64,000 bases of DNA, from positions 120,820-184,819 of the forward strand of contig NZ_MPOH02000020.1 in assembly GCF_001896135.2 (NCBI RefSeq), in the 5' to 3' direction. The DNA is from Streptomyces phaeoluteigriseus (GTDB lineage Bacteria > Actinomycetota > Actinomycetes > Streptomycetales > Streptomycetaceae). The position numbers were made by a program, and so were the translations under genes. Of the stretch, positions 1 through 8,269 are shown piece after piece. Under the pieces are notes generated by a model, which was not told the origin of the DNA, made no database searches, and saw nothing but the letters and a program-made list of their open reading frames with translations. The stretch's first letter is position 1, and every line of letters starts with the position of its first letter.

Positions 1-120
1 CACGAGCATACATCTTGTGCCGGGCTGCCGCGCGACCCCCAGATGTTGTGTCGGACCGGCTTCGCAGCGTCAACTCGTGGGGCGATGGGCCCAGTCCTGC
101 GAGCGGGAGCGCGTACGGCG

Positions 121-155
121 GCGGGCCGCCGGGGCGAGGTGCCTCGGCGGCCCGC
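121..155 (-). terminator. Strong hairpin downstream of the symporter gene
   Basis: A perfect 11-bp GC stem (121-131 with 145-155) encloses a 13-nt loop. It lies 34 bases past the symporter stop on the minus strand. Streptomyces terminators often lack a U-run, and this one does. The remaining bases 1-188 contain no gene I can support. Confidence 0.6.
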
Positions 156-188
156 TGTGGCCTTGGGTGGGGAGACGTTCCCCTCGCG

Positions 189-1817
189 CTAGTGCCCCGC
201 CCCCGCCGTCGCCGGGGGCAGCTCCACCTGGACGCCCGGGTCGCCGGCGTCCGCCGTGTAGTCCGACGGGGACGTCTCGTCGACACCCTCCGGGGCCTTC
301 AGCGCCTTCATGACGAAGGTCAGCACCACCGTCACCACCACGTTCAGCACGAACGCCGTGAGGCCGATGTAGCCGATCTCGCCGATGCCGGGGATCTCCT
401 TCGACGAGCCGCCGAAGTGCTTCTGGGTCGGGGAGGCGACGCCGTACGCCGCCACCGTGCCGTAGACCATGCCGACCGCCCAGCCGGCCAGCAGCGCCCA
501 GCGGTGGAACCAGCGGGTGAACAGGCCGCCGACCAGGGCCGGGAAGGTCTGGAGGATCCAGATGCCGCCCAGCAGCTGGAAGTTGATGGCGACCGTCTTG
601 TCCATGGTGAGGACGAAGGCCAGCGCGCCCACCTTCACCAGGAGCGAGACCAGTTTGGAGACGCGGGTCTCCTCCCTGGGCGTGGCGTCCGGCTTGATGA
701 AGTCCTTGTAGATGTTGCGGGTGAAGAGGTTCGCCGCCGCGATGGACATGATCGCCGCCGGCACCAGCGCGCCGATGCCGATCGCCGCGAACGCCACGCC
801 CGCGAACCAGTCCGGGAACATGTCCTCGAACAACTGCGGGATCGCCAGCTGCCCGTTGGAGACCTTCACCCCGGCCGCGATCGCCATGAAGCCCAGCAGG
901 GCGAGCAGACCGAGCATGAGGGAGTACAGCGGCAGGATCGTGGTGTTGCGGCGGATCACGTCACGGCTGCGCGAGGACAGCGTCGCGGTGATCGAGTGCG
1001 GGTACATGAACAGCGCCAGCGCGGACCCCAACGCCAGCGTGGCGTAGGTCCACTGGCCCGCCTCGCTCGGCACCAGCGAACCGCGTGGCGCGCCCGTCGC
1101 CGGGTTGGTCTGCGAGAAGGCGTCGCCCGCCTTCGCGAAGATGTCGTCGAACCCGCCCAGCTTGATGGGGATGTAGATGATCGCCACCGCGATGACGATG
1201 TAGATCAGCGTGTCCTTCACGAACGCGATCAGCGCGGGCGCCCGCAGGCCCGAGGAGTAGGTGTAGGCCGCCAGCACGCCGAAGGCGATCAGCAGCGGCA
1301 GGTCCTTGACGAACCAGTTGGTGTCCTCACCGCCGCCGACACCCATCACGTCCAGCACGGCCTGGATGCCGACCAGTTGAAGCGCGATGTACGGCATGGT
1401 GGCCAGGATGCCGGTGACGGCCACGGCCAGGGACAGGCCCTTGGAGCCGAACCGGCCGCGCACGAAGTCCGAGGTCGTCACGTACCCGTGCTTGTGCGAC
1501 ACCGACCACAGGCGCGGCAGGAACGTGAAGATCAGCGGGTAGACGAGGATCGTGTACGGCACCGCGAAGAAGCCCGCCGCGCCGGCCGCGTAGATCGCCG
1601 CCGGGACCGCCACGAACGTATAGGCCGTGTACAGGTCGCCGCCGAGCAGGAACCAGGTGACCCAGGTGCCGAACGACCGGCCGCCCAGGCCCCATTCGTC
1701 GAGACTGTGCTCGTCGTCGGCCCTGCGCCAGCGCGCGGCCAGGAAGCCCATGACGGTGACGGCCAGGAAGAAGAAGATGAAGACGGCGAGTGCCACGCCG
1801 TTCACGCCGCCGTTCAC
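189..1817 (-). CDS. Sodium:solute symporter (SSS family), monocarboxylate-permease-like
   Basis: A 542-residue integral membrane transporter of the sodium:solute symporter family, expected to import a small organic solute, possibly a monocarboxylate, with Na+ or H+. Hydrophobic segments start near residue 8 and recur along the length, about 13 in all. The early stretch LGGRSFGTWVTWFLLGGDLYTAY is typical of the MctP/MctC-like branch. The GTG start overlaps the stop of the upstream DUF3311 gene (GTGA), so translation is probably coupled. SSS/DUF3311 pairs are common in actinobacteria, with the small protein regarded as an accessory subunit. The substrate cannot be read from the sequence. The tail past about residue 500 is hydrophilic. 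Confidence 0.88.
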   Translation of the reverse strand: MNGGVNGVALAVFIFFFLAVTVMGFLAARWRRADDEHSLDEWGLGGRSFGTWVTWFLLGGDLYTAYTFVAVPAAIYAAGAAGFFAVPYTILVYPLIFTFLPRLWSVSHKHGYVTTSDFVRGRFGSKGLSLAVAVTGILATMPYIALQLVGIQAVLDVMGVGGGEDTNWFVKDLPLLIAFGVLAAYTYSSGLRAPALIAFVKDTLIYIVIAVAIIYIPIKLGGFDDIFAKAGDAFSQTNPATGAPRGSLVPSEAGQWTYATLALGSALALFMYPHSITATLSSRSRDVIRRNTTILPLYSLMLGLLALLGFMAIAAGVKVSNGQLAIPQLFEDMFPDWFAGVAFAAIGIGALVPAAIMSIAAANLFTRNIYKDFIKPDATPREETRVSKLVSLLVKVGALAFVLTMDKTVAINFQLLGGIWILQTFPALVGGLFTRWFHRWALLAGWAVGMVYGTVAAYGVASPTQKHFGGSSKEIPGIGEIGYIGLTAFVLNVVVTVVLTFVMKALKAPEGVDETSPSDYTADAGDPGVQVELPPATAGAGH

Positions 1818-2080
1818 TTCGCCGCACCCCCGCCCTGGTTCCTACGGCCGCGCTGGTCGACCTGCCACAGCTTGTACGCGACCACCGTGAGCAGGGTGGA
1901 GAGCAGCACCCACAGCATCTGGTACCAGTAGAAGAACGGGATGCCGATGAACGCGGGGTCGGTCTTCGCGTACGAACCGACCCACAGCATCGCCACGAAG
2001 GGCGCGAACAGGCAGAGGGCGATGACGACGCGCAAAGGCGTCACCACCGGCCCTCCGTTGACTTCTGGGGCTTCTGACAT
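1814..2080 (-). CDS. DUF3311 family small membrane protein
   Basis: An 88-residue protein with two predicted transmembrane segments, about residues 15-35 and 50-70, and a short charged, glycine-rich C-terminus. It matches the DUF3311 family, whose members sit directly upstream of SSS-type permeases and may be accessory subunits. Its stop overlaps the symporter start by four bases, supporting a two-gene operon. It lies 217 bp downstream of dasR on the same strand, so it may have its own promoter or be read through from dasR. No catalytic motif is present. Confidence 0.82.
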   Translation of the reverse strand: MSEAPEVNGGPVVTPLRVVIALCLFAPFVAMLWVGSYAKTDPAFIGIPFFYWYQMLWVLLSTLLTVVAYKLWQVDQRGRRNQGGGAAK

Positions 2081-2214
2081 CGGGCGGCTCCGTCCCCTCG
2101 CAGATCATGTGCAACGCGCACGAAATGTAGGTGACGGATAAAGCCAAGCGGAAGACCTCGTCCGCATATCGGTCCCGTAGGTCGACGGGGTTGCCGGTTT
2201 ACTCCACGGGTTGC

Positions 2215-2327
2215 TCCACGGGCCGCTTCAGCCGCACGACGCTGTGTTGTTCCGGGGGGTGACCCCGGACCCCCAGCCGCCCTGCTGGACGGTACGCCTA
2301 GTCCACGGGCCGCTTCAGCCGCGCGAC
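2215..2327 (-). repeat. In-frame duplication of the dasR 3' end
   Basis: Bases 2215-2240 and 2302-2327 are near-identical (25 of 26). The second copy is the last codons of dasR; the first lies beyond its TAG. The offset is 87 bp, exactly 29 codons, and the frame stays open after the TAG to a TAA at 2199-2201. The downstream copy therefore encodes a second LKRPV-type tail. Confidence 0.75.
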
Positions 2328-3062
2328 GAACTTGTACCGGTCCCCGCGGTACACCGACCGCACCCACTCCACCGGGAGACCCTCCCTGTCCACGGAGTGG
2401 CGGGACAGCATCAGCATCGGCAGACCGACGTCCGTGCCGAGGAGGCCGGCCTCGCGCGGGGTGGCCAGGGAGGTCTCGATGGTCTCCTCGGCCTCGGCGA
2501 GGTGGACGCCGTAGACCTCGGCGAGCGCGGTGTAGAGGGACGTGTACTTCACCAGTGACCTGCGCAGGGCCGGGAAGCGCTTGGCCGAGAGGTGGGTGGT
2601 CTCGATGGCCATCGGCTCGCCGTTGGCCATGCGCAGCCGCTCGATGCGCAGCACACGGCCGCCCGCGGTGATGTCCAGCAGCCCGGCGAGCCGGTCGTCG
2701 GCCGTGATGTAGCCGATGTCGAGGAGCTGCGAGGTGGGTTCGAGGCCCTGCGCGCGCATGTCCTCGGTGTACGAGGTGAGTTGCAGCGCCTGGGAGACCT
2801 TCGGCTTGGCCACGAAGGTGCCCTTGCCCTGGATGCGCTCCAGCCGGCCCTCGACGACCAGCTCCTGGAGCGCCTGGCGCACGGTGGTGCGCGAGGTGTC
2901 GAACTCGGCCGCCAGGGTGCGCTCGGGCGGCACCGGGGTGCCGGGCGACTGCGTCTCCGTCATGTCGAGGAGATGCTTCTTCAGGCGGTAGTACTTGGGC
3001 ACGCGCGCGGTACGGACGGTCGCCCCACCCTCGTTCTCCGCACTGCTGACGTCGGTGCTCAT
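2298..3062 (-). CDS. dasR: DasR, GntR/HutC-family repressor of aminosugar metabolism
   Basis: A 254-residue GntR-family regulator of the HutC subfamily. A winged helix-turn-helix spans about residues 20-90 (KYYRLKKHLL, then TSRTTVRQALQELV and RIQGKGTFV). A UTRA ligand-binding domain fills about 110-245. In Streptomyces DasR binds 16-bp dre sites and is released by glucosamine-6-phosphate or related phosphosugars, controlling chitin/GlcNAc use, development and antibiotics. The assignment rests on sequence and on its position divergent from dasABC, with dre-like boxes in the shared intergenic region, which predicts autoregulation. The ATG start is followed by a flexible 18-residue lead. Its 3' end is duplicated just downstream. 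Confidence 0.96.
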   Translation of the reverse strand: MSTDVSSAENEGGATVRTARVPKYYRLKKHLLDMTETQSPGTPVPPERTLAAEFDTSRTTVRQALQELVVEGRLERIQGKGTFVAKPKVSQALQLTSYTEDMRAQGLEPTSQLLDIGYITADDRLAGLLDITAGGRVLRIERLRMANGEPMAIETTHLSAKRFPALRRSLVKYTSLYTALAEVYGVHLAEAEETIETSLATPREAGLLGTDVGLPMLMLSRHSVDREGLPVEWVRSVYRGDRYKFVARLKRPVD

Positions 3063-3208
3063 GTCCTGCCTTCCCGGCTCCGGGGTGCCGAAGCGGCCGA
3101 CAGTCCCGTCGGCCGCGGCTCACATCGTGGCACGGGTTCGTCGGCGGGGTATCCAGTGCGGTGACCTCGCGCGGTCCGTGATCTCTTCTGTATACCTCCG
3201 GGACCTCC

Positions 3209-3224
3209 GTTGGTCTAGTCCAAC
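3209..3224. promoter_or_regulatory. DasR box (dre) proximal to dasR
   Basis: GTTGGTCTAGTCCAAC is near-palindromic and matches 11 of 12 core positions of the DasR consensus TGGTCTAGACCA. It lies 147 bp upstream of the dasR start and probably mediates autoregulation. Confidence 0.85.
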
Positions 3225-3343
3225 ATGTCGGCCGGGGTCGATTGGTTCACTTCCCCGCGAGAGGCCGATACGTGGCCCGCGAATTGAAAAGTCCCTGCAT
3301 ATCGCGGTCCCGTAACGGACGACTCAACCCCGGTTGAACACCC

Positions 3344-3370
3344 TTGACAGCCCAATTGGTCTGAGCCAAG
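3344..3370 (+). promoter_or_regulatory. Putative dasA promoter with an embedded weaker dre
   Basis: A perfect -35 hexamer TTGACA lies at 3344-3349. The dre-like ATTGGTCTGAGCCAAG at 3355-3370 (about 9 of 12 core matches) falls where RNA polymerase would sit. No convincing -10 is visible, so promoter placement is inferred. The location would let DasR block initiation directly. Confidence 0.5.
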
Positions 3371-3379
3371 CTCCGGCTT

Positions 3380-3395
3380 ACTGGTCTACACCATT
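3380..3395. promoter_or_regulatory. DasR box (dre) proximal to dasA
   Basis: ACTGGTCTACACCATT matches the DasR consensus at 11 of 12 core positions and, as I recall, equals the classical dasA dre. A weaker overlapping half-match (TTGGTCCAGGTCC) follows immediately, so this promoter has up to three DasR half-palindromes within 50 bp. Confidence 0.9.
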
Positions 3396-3487
3396 GGTCC
3401 AGGTCCTGGCCCCACGGACGGTACGCGTTGACGCTCGACCGCGGCGGGGAGGCAGGGGGGTTTGTGGGATCCCTGAGGAGGGTTGGC

Positions 3488-4771
3488 GTGAAGCGCAAGC
3501 TGATAGCCGCGATCGGTATCGCGGGCATGATGGTCTCCATCGCGGCGTGCGGGGACGACAAGGACAGCGGTGGTTCGGACAAGGGCACCGACGCCAAGGA
3601 ACTGACGGTCTGGCTGACCGTCGACGCGCAGAACAACTGGCCCGAACTGGTGAAGGCCGCGGACGCGGCGGTGCAGAAGAAGCACCCCGGCGTGAAGATC
3701 ACCCACGAGTACTACGGCTGGCCCGACAAGAACGCCAAGCTCGACGCGGTTCTCGCCACCGACAAGGTGCCCGACGTGGTCGAGATGGGCAACACCGAGA
3801 TGCTCAGCTACATGGTCAAGGGCGCCTTCGCCCCGCTCGACGCCGCGAAGTTCGACAACTCCTCCGCCTGGCTGGACGGCCTCAAGGCCTCGGTGACGTA
3901 CGAGGACAAGACCTACGGCGTGCCGTACTACGCGGGTGGCCGCGTCGGCAACTGGCGCAAGGACCTCTTCGCCTCCGCCGGAGTCAAGGCGGCCCCGAAG
4001 ACCTACGCGGAGCTGACCGCCGCCCTGGACAAGGTCCAGAAGAAGGAGGGCGACAAGTTCAGCTCCTGGTACCAGCCCACCCGTGACTGGTACGCGGCCA
4101 TGTCCTTCGTCTACGACGCCGGCGGCTCCATCGCGAAGGAGGAGGGCGGCCAGTGGAAGGGCAACCTCTCCTCCCCCGAGTCCCTCAAGGGCCTCAACGA
4201 GTACAAGAACGTCGTCGACAAGTACATGCACGGCGACAAGACCAAGGACGAGTCGGACCGTCACATCGTCTACGGCCAGGGCAAGTCCGGCATGATCTTC
4301 GGCGCGGCCTGGGAGGGCGCGACCGCCGAGGCCCCCGAGAACGACAAGAGCGGCAAGCTCAAGGGCAACCTCGAGAACTTCGTGATGCCCGGCCCGTCCG
4401 GCAAGAACCTCCCCGTCTTCCTGGGCGGCTCCGACCTCGCCGTCCCGGTCAAGTCGGACGCGCAGGAACTCGCCGCCGAGTGGATCAACGCGTTCACCGG
4501 TCCGGCCGGCCAGAAGGGCCTGATGGCCAAGGGCAACCTGCCCAACAACAAGACGGACCTCGCGACCCTGAAGAACGACCCCAAGACGGTCGTACCGGCC
4601 ACCGCCGCCGAGTCCAACTGGTTCGTCCCGATGGCGCCCGGCTGGGGCCAGGTCGAGAAGGCCCAGGTCCTGCAGACCATGCTCCAGAGCATCGGCACCG
4701 GCAAGAAGACCGTCGAGGAGGCCGCCAAGGAGGCGGACGCCGCGATCGACAAGGTCATCAACACCAAGTGA
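3488..4771 (+). CDS. dasA: DasA, chitobiose-binding lipoprotein of the Das ABC transporter
   Basis: A 427-residue extracellular solute-binding lipoprotein (family 1) that captures N,N'-diacetylchitobiose for the DasBC permease. The GTG start at 3488 is chosen because GAGGAGG at 3475-3481 sits 6 nt upstream and the product then begins with a compact signal peptide, VKRKLIAAIGIAG, ending in the lipobox IAAC with Cys21 lipidated. A longer reading from 3428 would bury the signal peptide. The mature part shows the usual periplasmic-binding fold signatures (VWLTVDAQNNW, VPDVVEMGNTEML). Two or three DasR boxes precede it, and a stable intercistronic hairpin follows, probably giving excess dasA transcript over the permease genes. 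The ATPase (MsiK in streptomycetes) is encoded elsewhere. Confidence 0.95.
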   Translation: MKRKLIAAIGIAGMMVSIAACGDDKDSGGSDKGTDAKELTVWLTVDAQNNWPELVKAADAAVQKKHPGVKITHEYYGWPDKNAKLDAVLATDKVPDVVEMGNTEMLSYMVKGAFAPLDAAKFDNSSAWLDGLKASVTYEDKTYGVPYYAGGRVGNWRKDLFASAGVKAAPKTYAELTAALDKVQKKEGDKFSSWYQPTRDWYAAMSFVYDAGGSIAKEEGGQWKGNLSSPESLKGLNEYKNVVDKYMHGDKTKDESDRHIVYGQGKSGMIFGAAWEGATAEAPENDKSGKLKGNLENFVMPGPSGKNLPVFLGGSDLAVPVKSDAQELAAEWINAFTGPAGQKGLMAKGNLPNNKTDLATLKNDPKTVVPATAAESNWFVPMAPGWGQVEKAQVLQTMLQSIGTGKKTVEEAAKEADAAIDKVINTK

Positions 4772-4776
4772 CGCGA

Positions 4777-4806
4777 GGCGGGGCTCGGCTGCGGCGGAGC
4801 CCCGCC
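4777..4806 (+). terminator. Intercistronic hairpin between dasA and dasB
   Basis: A perfect 10-bp stem (4777-4786 with 4797-4806) with a 10-nt loop begins 6 bases after the dasA stop, inside the operon and without a U-run. It is best read as an attenuating or mRNA-stabilising structure favouring the binding protein over the permeases. Confidence 0.6.
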
Positions 4807-4892
4807 GTCCGTACGACCGAGAGGGCCCCGGCCTCCGTACATGCACGGGGCTTCGCCTTCGTACGACCTGAGGGACCGCTGAGGAGCGCGCG

Positions 4893-5881
4893 ATGAGTGC
4901 CGCAGACACGACCACCCCTGCCAAGGTGCCGCCGCCGCGGCCGGCACCGCCACCGCCGTCCGCGCCACGGCGGCCCCGCGCCAAGGCGGTCTCCGCCGGA
5001 GCCGGCACCCCCTGGCTGCTGCTCGCCCCCTGCCTGCTGATCCTCGTGCTGGTGATGGGCTATCCGCTCGTCCGCCTGGTCACCCTCTCCTTCCAGAAGT
5101 TCGGGCAGTCCCAGCTGTGGGGCTTCCAGCCGGCCGAGTCGGTCGGGTTCGACAACTTCACGAAGGTCCTCAGCGACAGCGAGTTCTGGTCGGTCGTGTT
5201 GCGCACGATCGTCTTCGCGGCCGGCTGCGTCATCTTCACGATGGTCCTCGGCATGCTGATCGCACTGCTGCTCCAGCGGGTCTCCGGCTGGGTGAAGACA
5301 CTCATCAACATCGCCCTCGTGGCCAGCTGGGGCATGCCGATCATCGTGGCCACCACGGTCTTCAAGTGGCTGTTCGACGCGGACTACGGCATCCTCAACG
5401 CGGTCCTGAGCAGGCTGCCCGGCGTCGACATGATCGGCCACAACTGGTTCGCGAGCGGGCCGCAGGGCCTCGCCGTGATCATGCTGCTGGTGATCTGGGG
5501 AGCCGTCCCGTTCGTCGTGATCACCCTCAGCGCCGGTCTCACCCAGGTCCCCAAGGAACTGGAGGAGGCCGCCCGCCTCGACGCGCCGGCGCCTGGGGCG
5601 TCTTCCGGTACGTCACCCTGCCCATCCTCAAGCCGATCATCGTGATGCTCACGACCCTGTCGGTCATCTGGGACATGGGCGTCTTCCCGCAGGTCTTCGT
5701 GATGCGCAACGGCCATCCCGAGGCCGAGTTCCAGCTGCTGACGACGTACTCCTACGACCGGGCCTTCGTCGTCAACGACTACGGCCAGGGCTCGGCGATC
5801 GCCCTGATCACCGTGCTGCTGCTGCTCGGTGTGGTCGCCGTGTACATGCGCCAGATGCTGAAGATCGGAGAGGTCGAATGA
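4893..5881 (+). CDS. dasB: DasB, ABC sugar permease (frameshifted in this sequence)
   Basis: First permease subunit of the chitobiose importer, a MalF-like membrane protein with about six transmembrane helices and a proline-rich cytoplasmic N-terminus (residues 1-35). The reading frame breaks at about 5581-5592, inside the conserved EAA loop that contacts the ATPase. The first frame ends as RLDAPAPGA, while the downstream frame resumes as AWGVFRYVTLPILKP. Restoring one missing G after GAC re-creates the EEAARLDGAGAWGVFRYVTLP-type loop and joins both halves over the full family length (about 329 residues). Because flanking das genes are intact and the loss falls in a GC-only tract, a sequencing error is more likely than inactivation. 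Its stop overlaps dasC (ATGA). Confidence 0.9.
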
Positions 5882-6744
5882 GCGCCATCGCCACGGCGAA
5901 GAGCGGCTCCGGCGGCGGCTCGGGCCGCCGGAAGTCCAAGCTCGGCTGGAACCTCCTCGGCCTCCTCGTGTTCGTCGTCGTCGGCTTCCCCGTCTACTGG
6001 ATGCTCAACACGGCGTTCAAACCGGCGAAGGACGCCATCGATCCGGACCCGAGTCTGCTGCCCACCGCGCTGACCTTCTCCAACTTCGGCCGTGCGATGG
6101 ACATCGCCGACTTCTGGGGCCCGGTCGCCCGCAGCCTCGTCGTCTCGCTCGCGGTCGTCCTGATCGGCGTCGTCGTCGGCATGCTGGCCGCGCTCGCCAT
6201 CTCCCGCTTCGCCTTCCGCGGTCGCAAGGTCGTGATCGTCGGCATCCTCGCGGTCCAGATGGTCCCGCTGGTAGCCATGATCATCCCGGTCTTCCTGCTC
6301 CTGAACGACCTGGGCCAGTACGACCGGCTGACCGGCCTGATCATCACCTACCTGACCTTCATCCTGCCCTTCACGGTGTGGACGCTGCGCGGCTTCATCG
6401 TCAACATCCCGAAGGAGCTGGAGGAGGCCGCGATGGTCGACGGCTGCTCCCGCACCGGCGCCTTCGTGCGCGTCGTCTTCCCGCTGCTCGCCCCCGGCAT
6501 GGTCGCCACCTCGGTCTACGGCTTCATCCAGGCCTGGAACGAGTACCTCTACGCCCTGATGCTGCTCAGCCAGAAGAACCAGACCGCGACCGTCTGGCTC
6601 GGCAACTTCACCACCAAGCACGGCACCGAGTACGCCCCGATGATGGCCGGCGCCACCCTGATGGCCGTCCCGATCGTCGTGCTGTTCCTCCTCGTCCAGC
6701 GCAAGATGGCCGCGGGTCTCACCGCGGGCGCCGTGAAGGGATAA
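5878..6744 (+). CDS. dasC: DasC, ABC sugar permease
   Basis: Second permease subunit of the chitobiose importer, MalG-like, 288 residues with six predicted transmembrane segments. The EAA loop is complete, with EELEEAAMVDGCSRTGAFVR at about residues 178-197, where the shared ATPase docks. The ATG overlaps the dasB stop by four bases (ATGA), indicating translational coupling and equal stoichiometry. The basic, glycine/serine-rich N-terminus (residues 1-22) is cytoplasmic. Together with DasA, DasB and an unlinked MsiK-type ATPase it would import chitin dimers that induce the system through DasR. Confidence 0.94.
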   Translation: MSAIATAKSGSGGGSGRRKSKLGWNLLGLLVFVVVGFPVYWMLNTAFKPAKDAIDPDPSLLPTALTFSNFGRAMDIADFWGPVARSLVVSLAVVLIGVVVGMLAALAISRFAFRGRKVVIVGILAVQMVPLVAMIIPVFLLLNDLGQYDRLTGLIITYLTFILPFTVWTLRGFIVNIPKELEEAAMVDGCSRTGAFVRVVFPLLAPGMVATSVYGFIQAWNEYLYALMLLSQKNQTATVWLGNFTTKHGTEYAPMMAGATLMAVPIVVLFLLVQRKMAAGLTAGAVKG

Positions 6745-6751
6745 CGCCCCG

Positions 6752-8245
6752 ATGACGACACTCGCCAGCGGCACCGACACTCTGACGCGTGACGCCCTGA
6801 CGGTCCTCCAGCCCGGCTTCGCCGGCACCAGCGCCCCCGACTGGCTGCTGCGCCGCCTCGGCGAAGGCCTGGCCTCGGTCGGCCTGTTCGGCCGCAACAT
6901 CGCCTCCCCCGGACAACTCGCCTCGCTCACCGCCCAGTTGCGCGCCGAGCGGGACGACGTGCTCGTCGCGATCGACGAGGAGGGCGGCGACGTCACCCGC
7001 CTGGAGGTGCGGACCGGCTCCAGCTTCCCCGGCAACCACGCCCTCGGCGCGGTGGACGACGCGGACCTCACCAGGCAGGTCGCCTTCGAGCTGGGCCGCC
7101 GCCTTGCGGCCTGCGGCGTCGACTTCAACTGGGCCCCGTCGGCCGACGTGAACTCCAACCCGGGCAACCCGGTGATCGGCGTGCGCTCCTTCGGCGCCGA
7201 CCCCGACCTGGTCGCCCGGCACACCGCGGCCTATGTCACCGGCCTCCAGGCGGCGGGTGTCGCGGCCTGTACCAAGCACTTCCCCGGCCACGGCGACACG
7301 GCCGTCGACTCCCACCTCGCCCTGCCCCGCATCGCGGTGGACCCCGCCGTGCTGGCCGAGCGCGAACTGGCCCCGTTCCGCGCGGCCATCGCCGCCGGCA
7401 GCCGTGCCGTGATGAGCGCGCACATCCTGGTCCCCGCCCTGGATCCGGACCGCCCGGCGACGTTGTCCCGCCGCATCCTGACGGACCTCCTGCGCGGCGA
7501 ACTCGGCTACGACGGCCTGATCGTCACCGACGGCATGGAGATGCAGGCGATCGCCGGCACGTACGGGATCGAGCACGGCAGCGTCCTCGCCATCGCGGCC
7601 GGCGCCGACGCCATCTGCGTGGGCGGCGGCCTCGCCGACGACGAGACGGTACGGCGCCTGCGCGACGCCCTCGTCGCCGCGGTCCGCGCCGGAGACCTCG
7701 CGGAGGAACGCCTCGCCGACGCGGCGGAACGAGTCCGCGCCCTGGCCCGCTGGACGGCCTCGGCAGCGGCCTCCGCCTCCGCCGACCGGGGCGGCGCGCA
7801 CACCGACATCGGCCTCGTCGCCGCCCGCCGCGCTCTGCGCCGCACCCCCGCGGCCCCCTTCACCCCGCTCACCGACGCCCCGTACGTCGCCGCCCTCACC
7901 CCGGTCGCCAACATCGCCGTCGGCGACGAGACGCCCTGGGGCGTGGCCGCGGAACTCGCCCGGCTGCTGCCCGGCACCGAGACGGGCAGCTTCGCCGGCG
8001 AGGACGCCGGACACGCGGCGCTGATCGCGGCGGGGGAGCGGCGGATCGTGGCCGTGGTCCGCGACGAGCACCGCCACCCCTGGATGACCGCGGCCCTGGA
8101 CACCCTCCTCGCCGCCCGCCCCGACACCGTCGTCGTCGAGATGGGCGTCCCCCAGGCACCGCCCCGGGGCGCCCTCCACCTCGCCACCCACGGCGCGGCC
8201 CGCGTCTGCGGACGGGCGGCGGCGGAGGTCATCGCCGGCGCGTAG
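6752..8245 (+). CDS. dasD: DasD, GH3 beta-N-acetylglucosaminidase (NagZ-like)
   Basis: A 497-residue cytoplasmic glycoside hydrolase of family 3 that should split imported diacetylchitobiose to GlcNAc. The NagZ-type motif KHFPGHGDT lies near residue 175, the segment carrying the His general acid/base dyad of this subfamily. The predicted nucleophile is the Asp in IVTDGMEM near residue 260. An extra C-terminal domain of about 160 residues follows the barrel, as in two-domain GH3 enzymes. There is no signal peptide, matching an intracellular role after DasABC uptake. The start lies 7 bases after the dasC stop, so it is the last gene of the dasABCD operon. Confidence 0.93.
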   Translation: MTTLASGTDTLTRDALTVLQPGFAGTSAPDWLLRRLGEGLASVGLFGRNIASPGQLASLTAQLRAERDDVLVAIDEEGGDVTRLEVRTGSSFPGNHALGAVDDADLTRQVAFELGRRLAACGVDFNWAPSADVNSNPGNPVIGVRSFGADPDLVARHTAAYVTGLQAAGVAACTKHFPGHGDTAVDSHLALPRIAVDPAVLAERELAPFRAAIAAGSRAVMSAHILVPALDPDRPATLSRRILTDLLRGELGYDGLIVTDGMEMQAIAGTYGIEHGSVLAIAAGADAICVGGGLADDETVRRLRDALVAAVRAGDLAEERLADAAERVRALARWTASAAASASADRGGAHTDIGLVAARRALRRTPAAPFTPLTDAPYVAALTPVANIAVGDETPWGVAAELARLLPGTETGSFAGEDAGHAALIAAGERRIVAVVRDEHRHPWMTAALDTLLAARPDTVVVEMGVPQAPPRGALHLATHGAARVCGRAAAEVIAGA

Positions 8246-8269
8246 AGGCTCCTACGACGGGACAGGCCT

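Noticed and set aside
5581..5592. Programmed -1 frameshifting in dasB
   Set aside because: No slippery heptamer or downstream structure is evident, and the same kind of single-base loss recurs in six unrelated genes.
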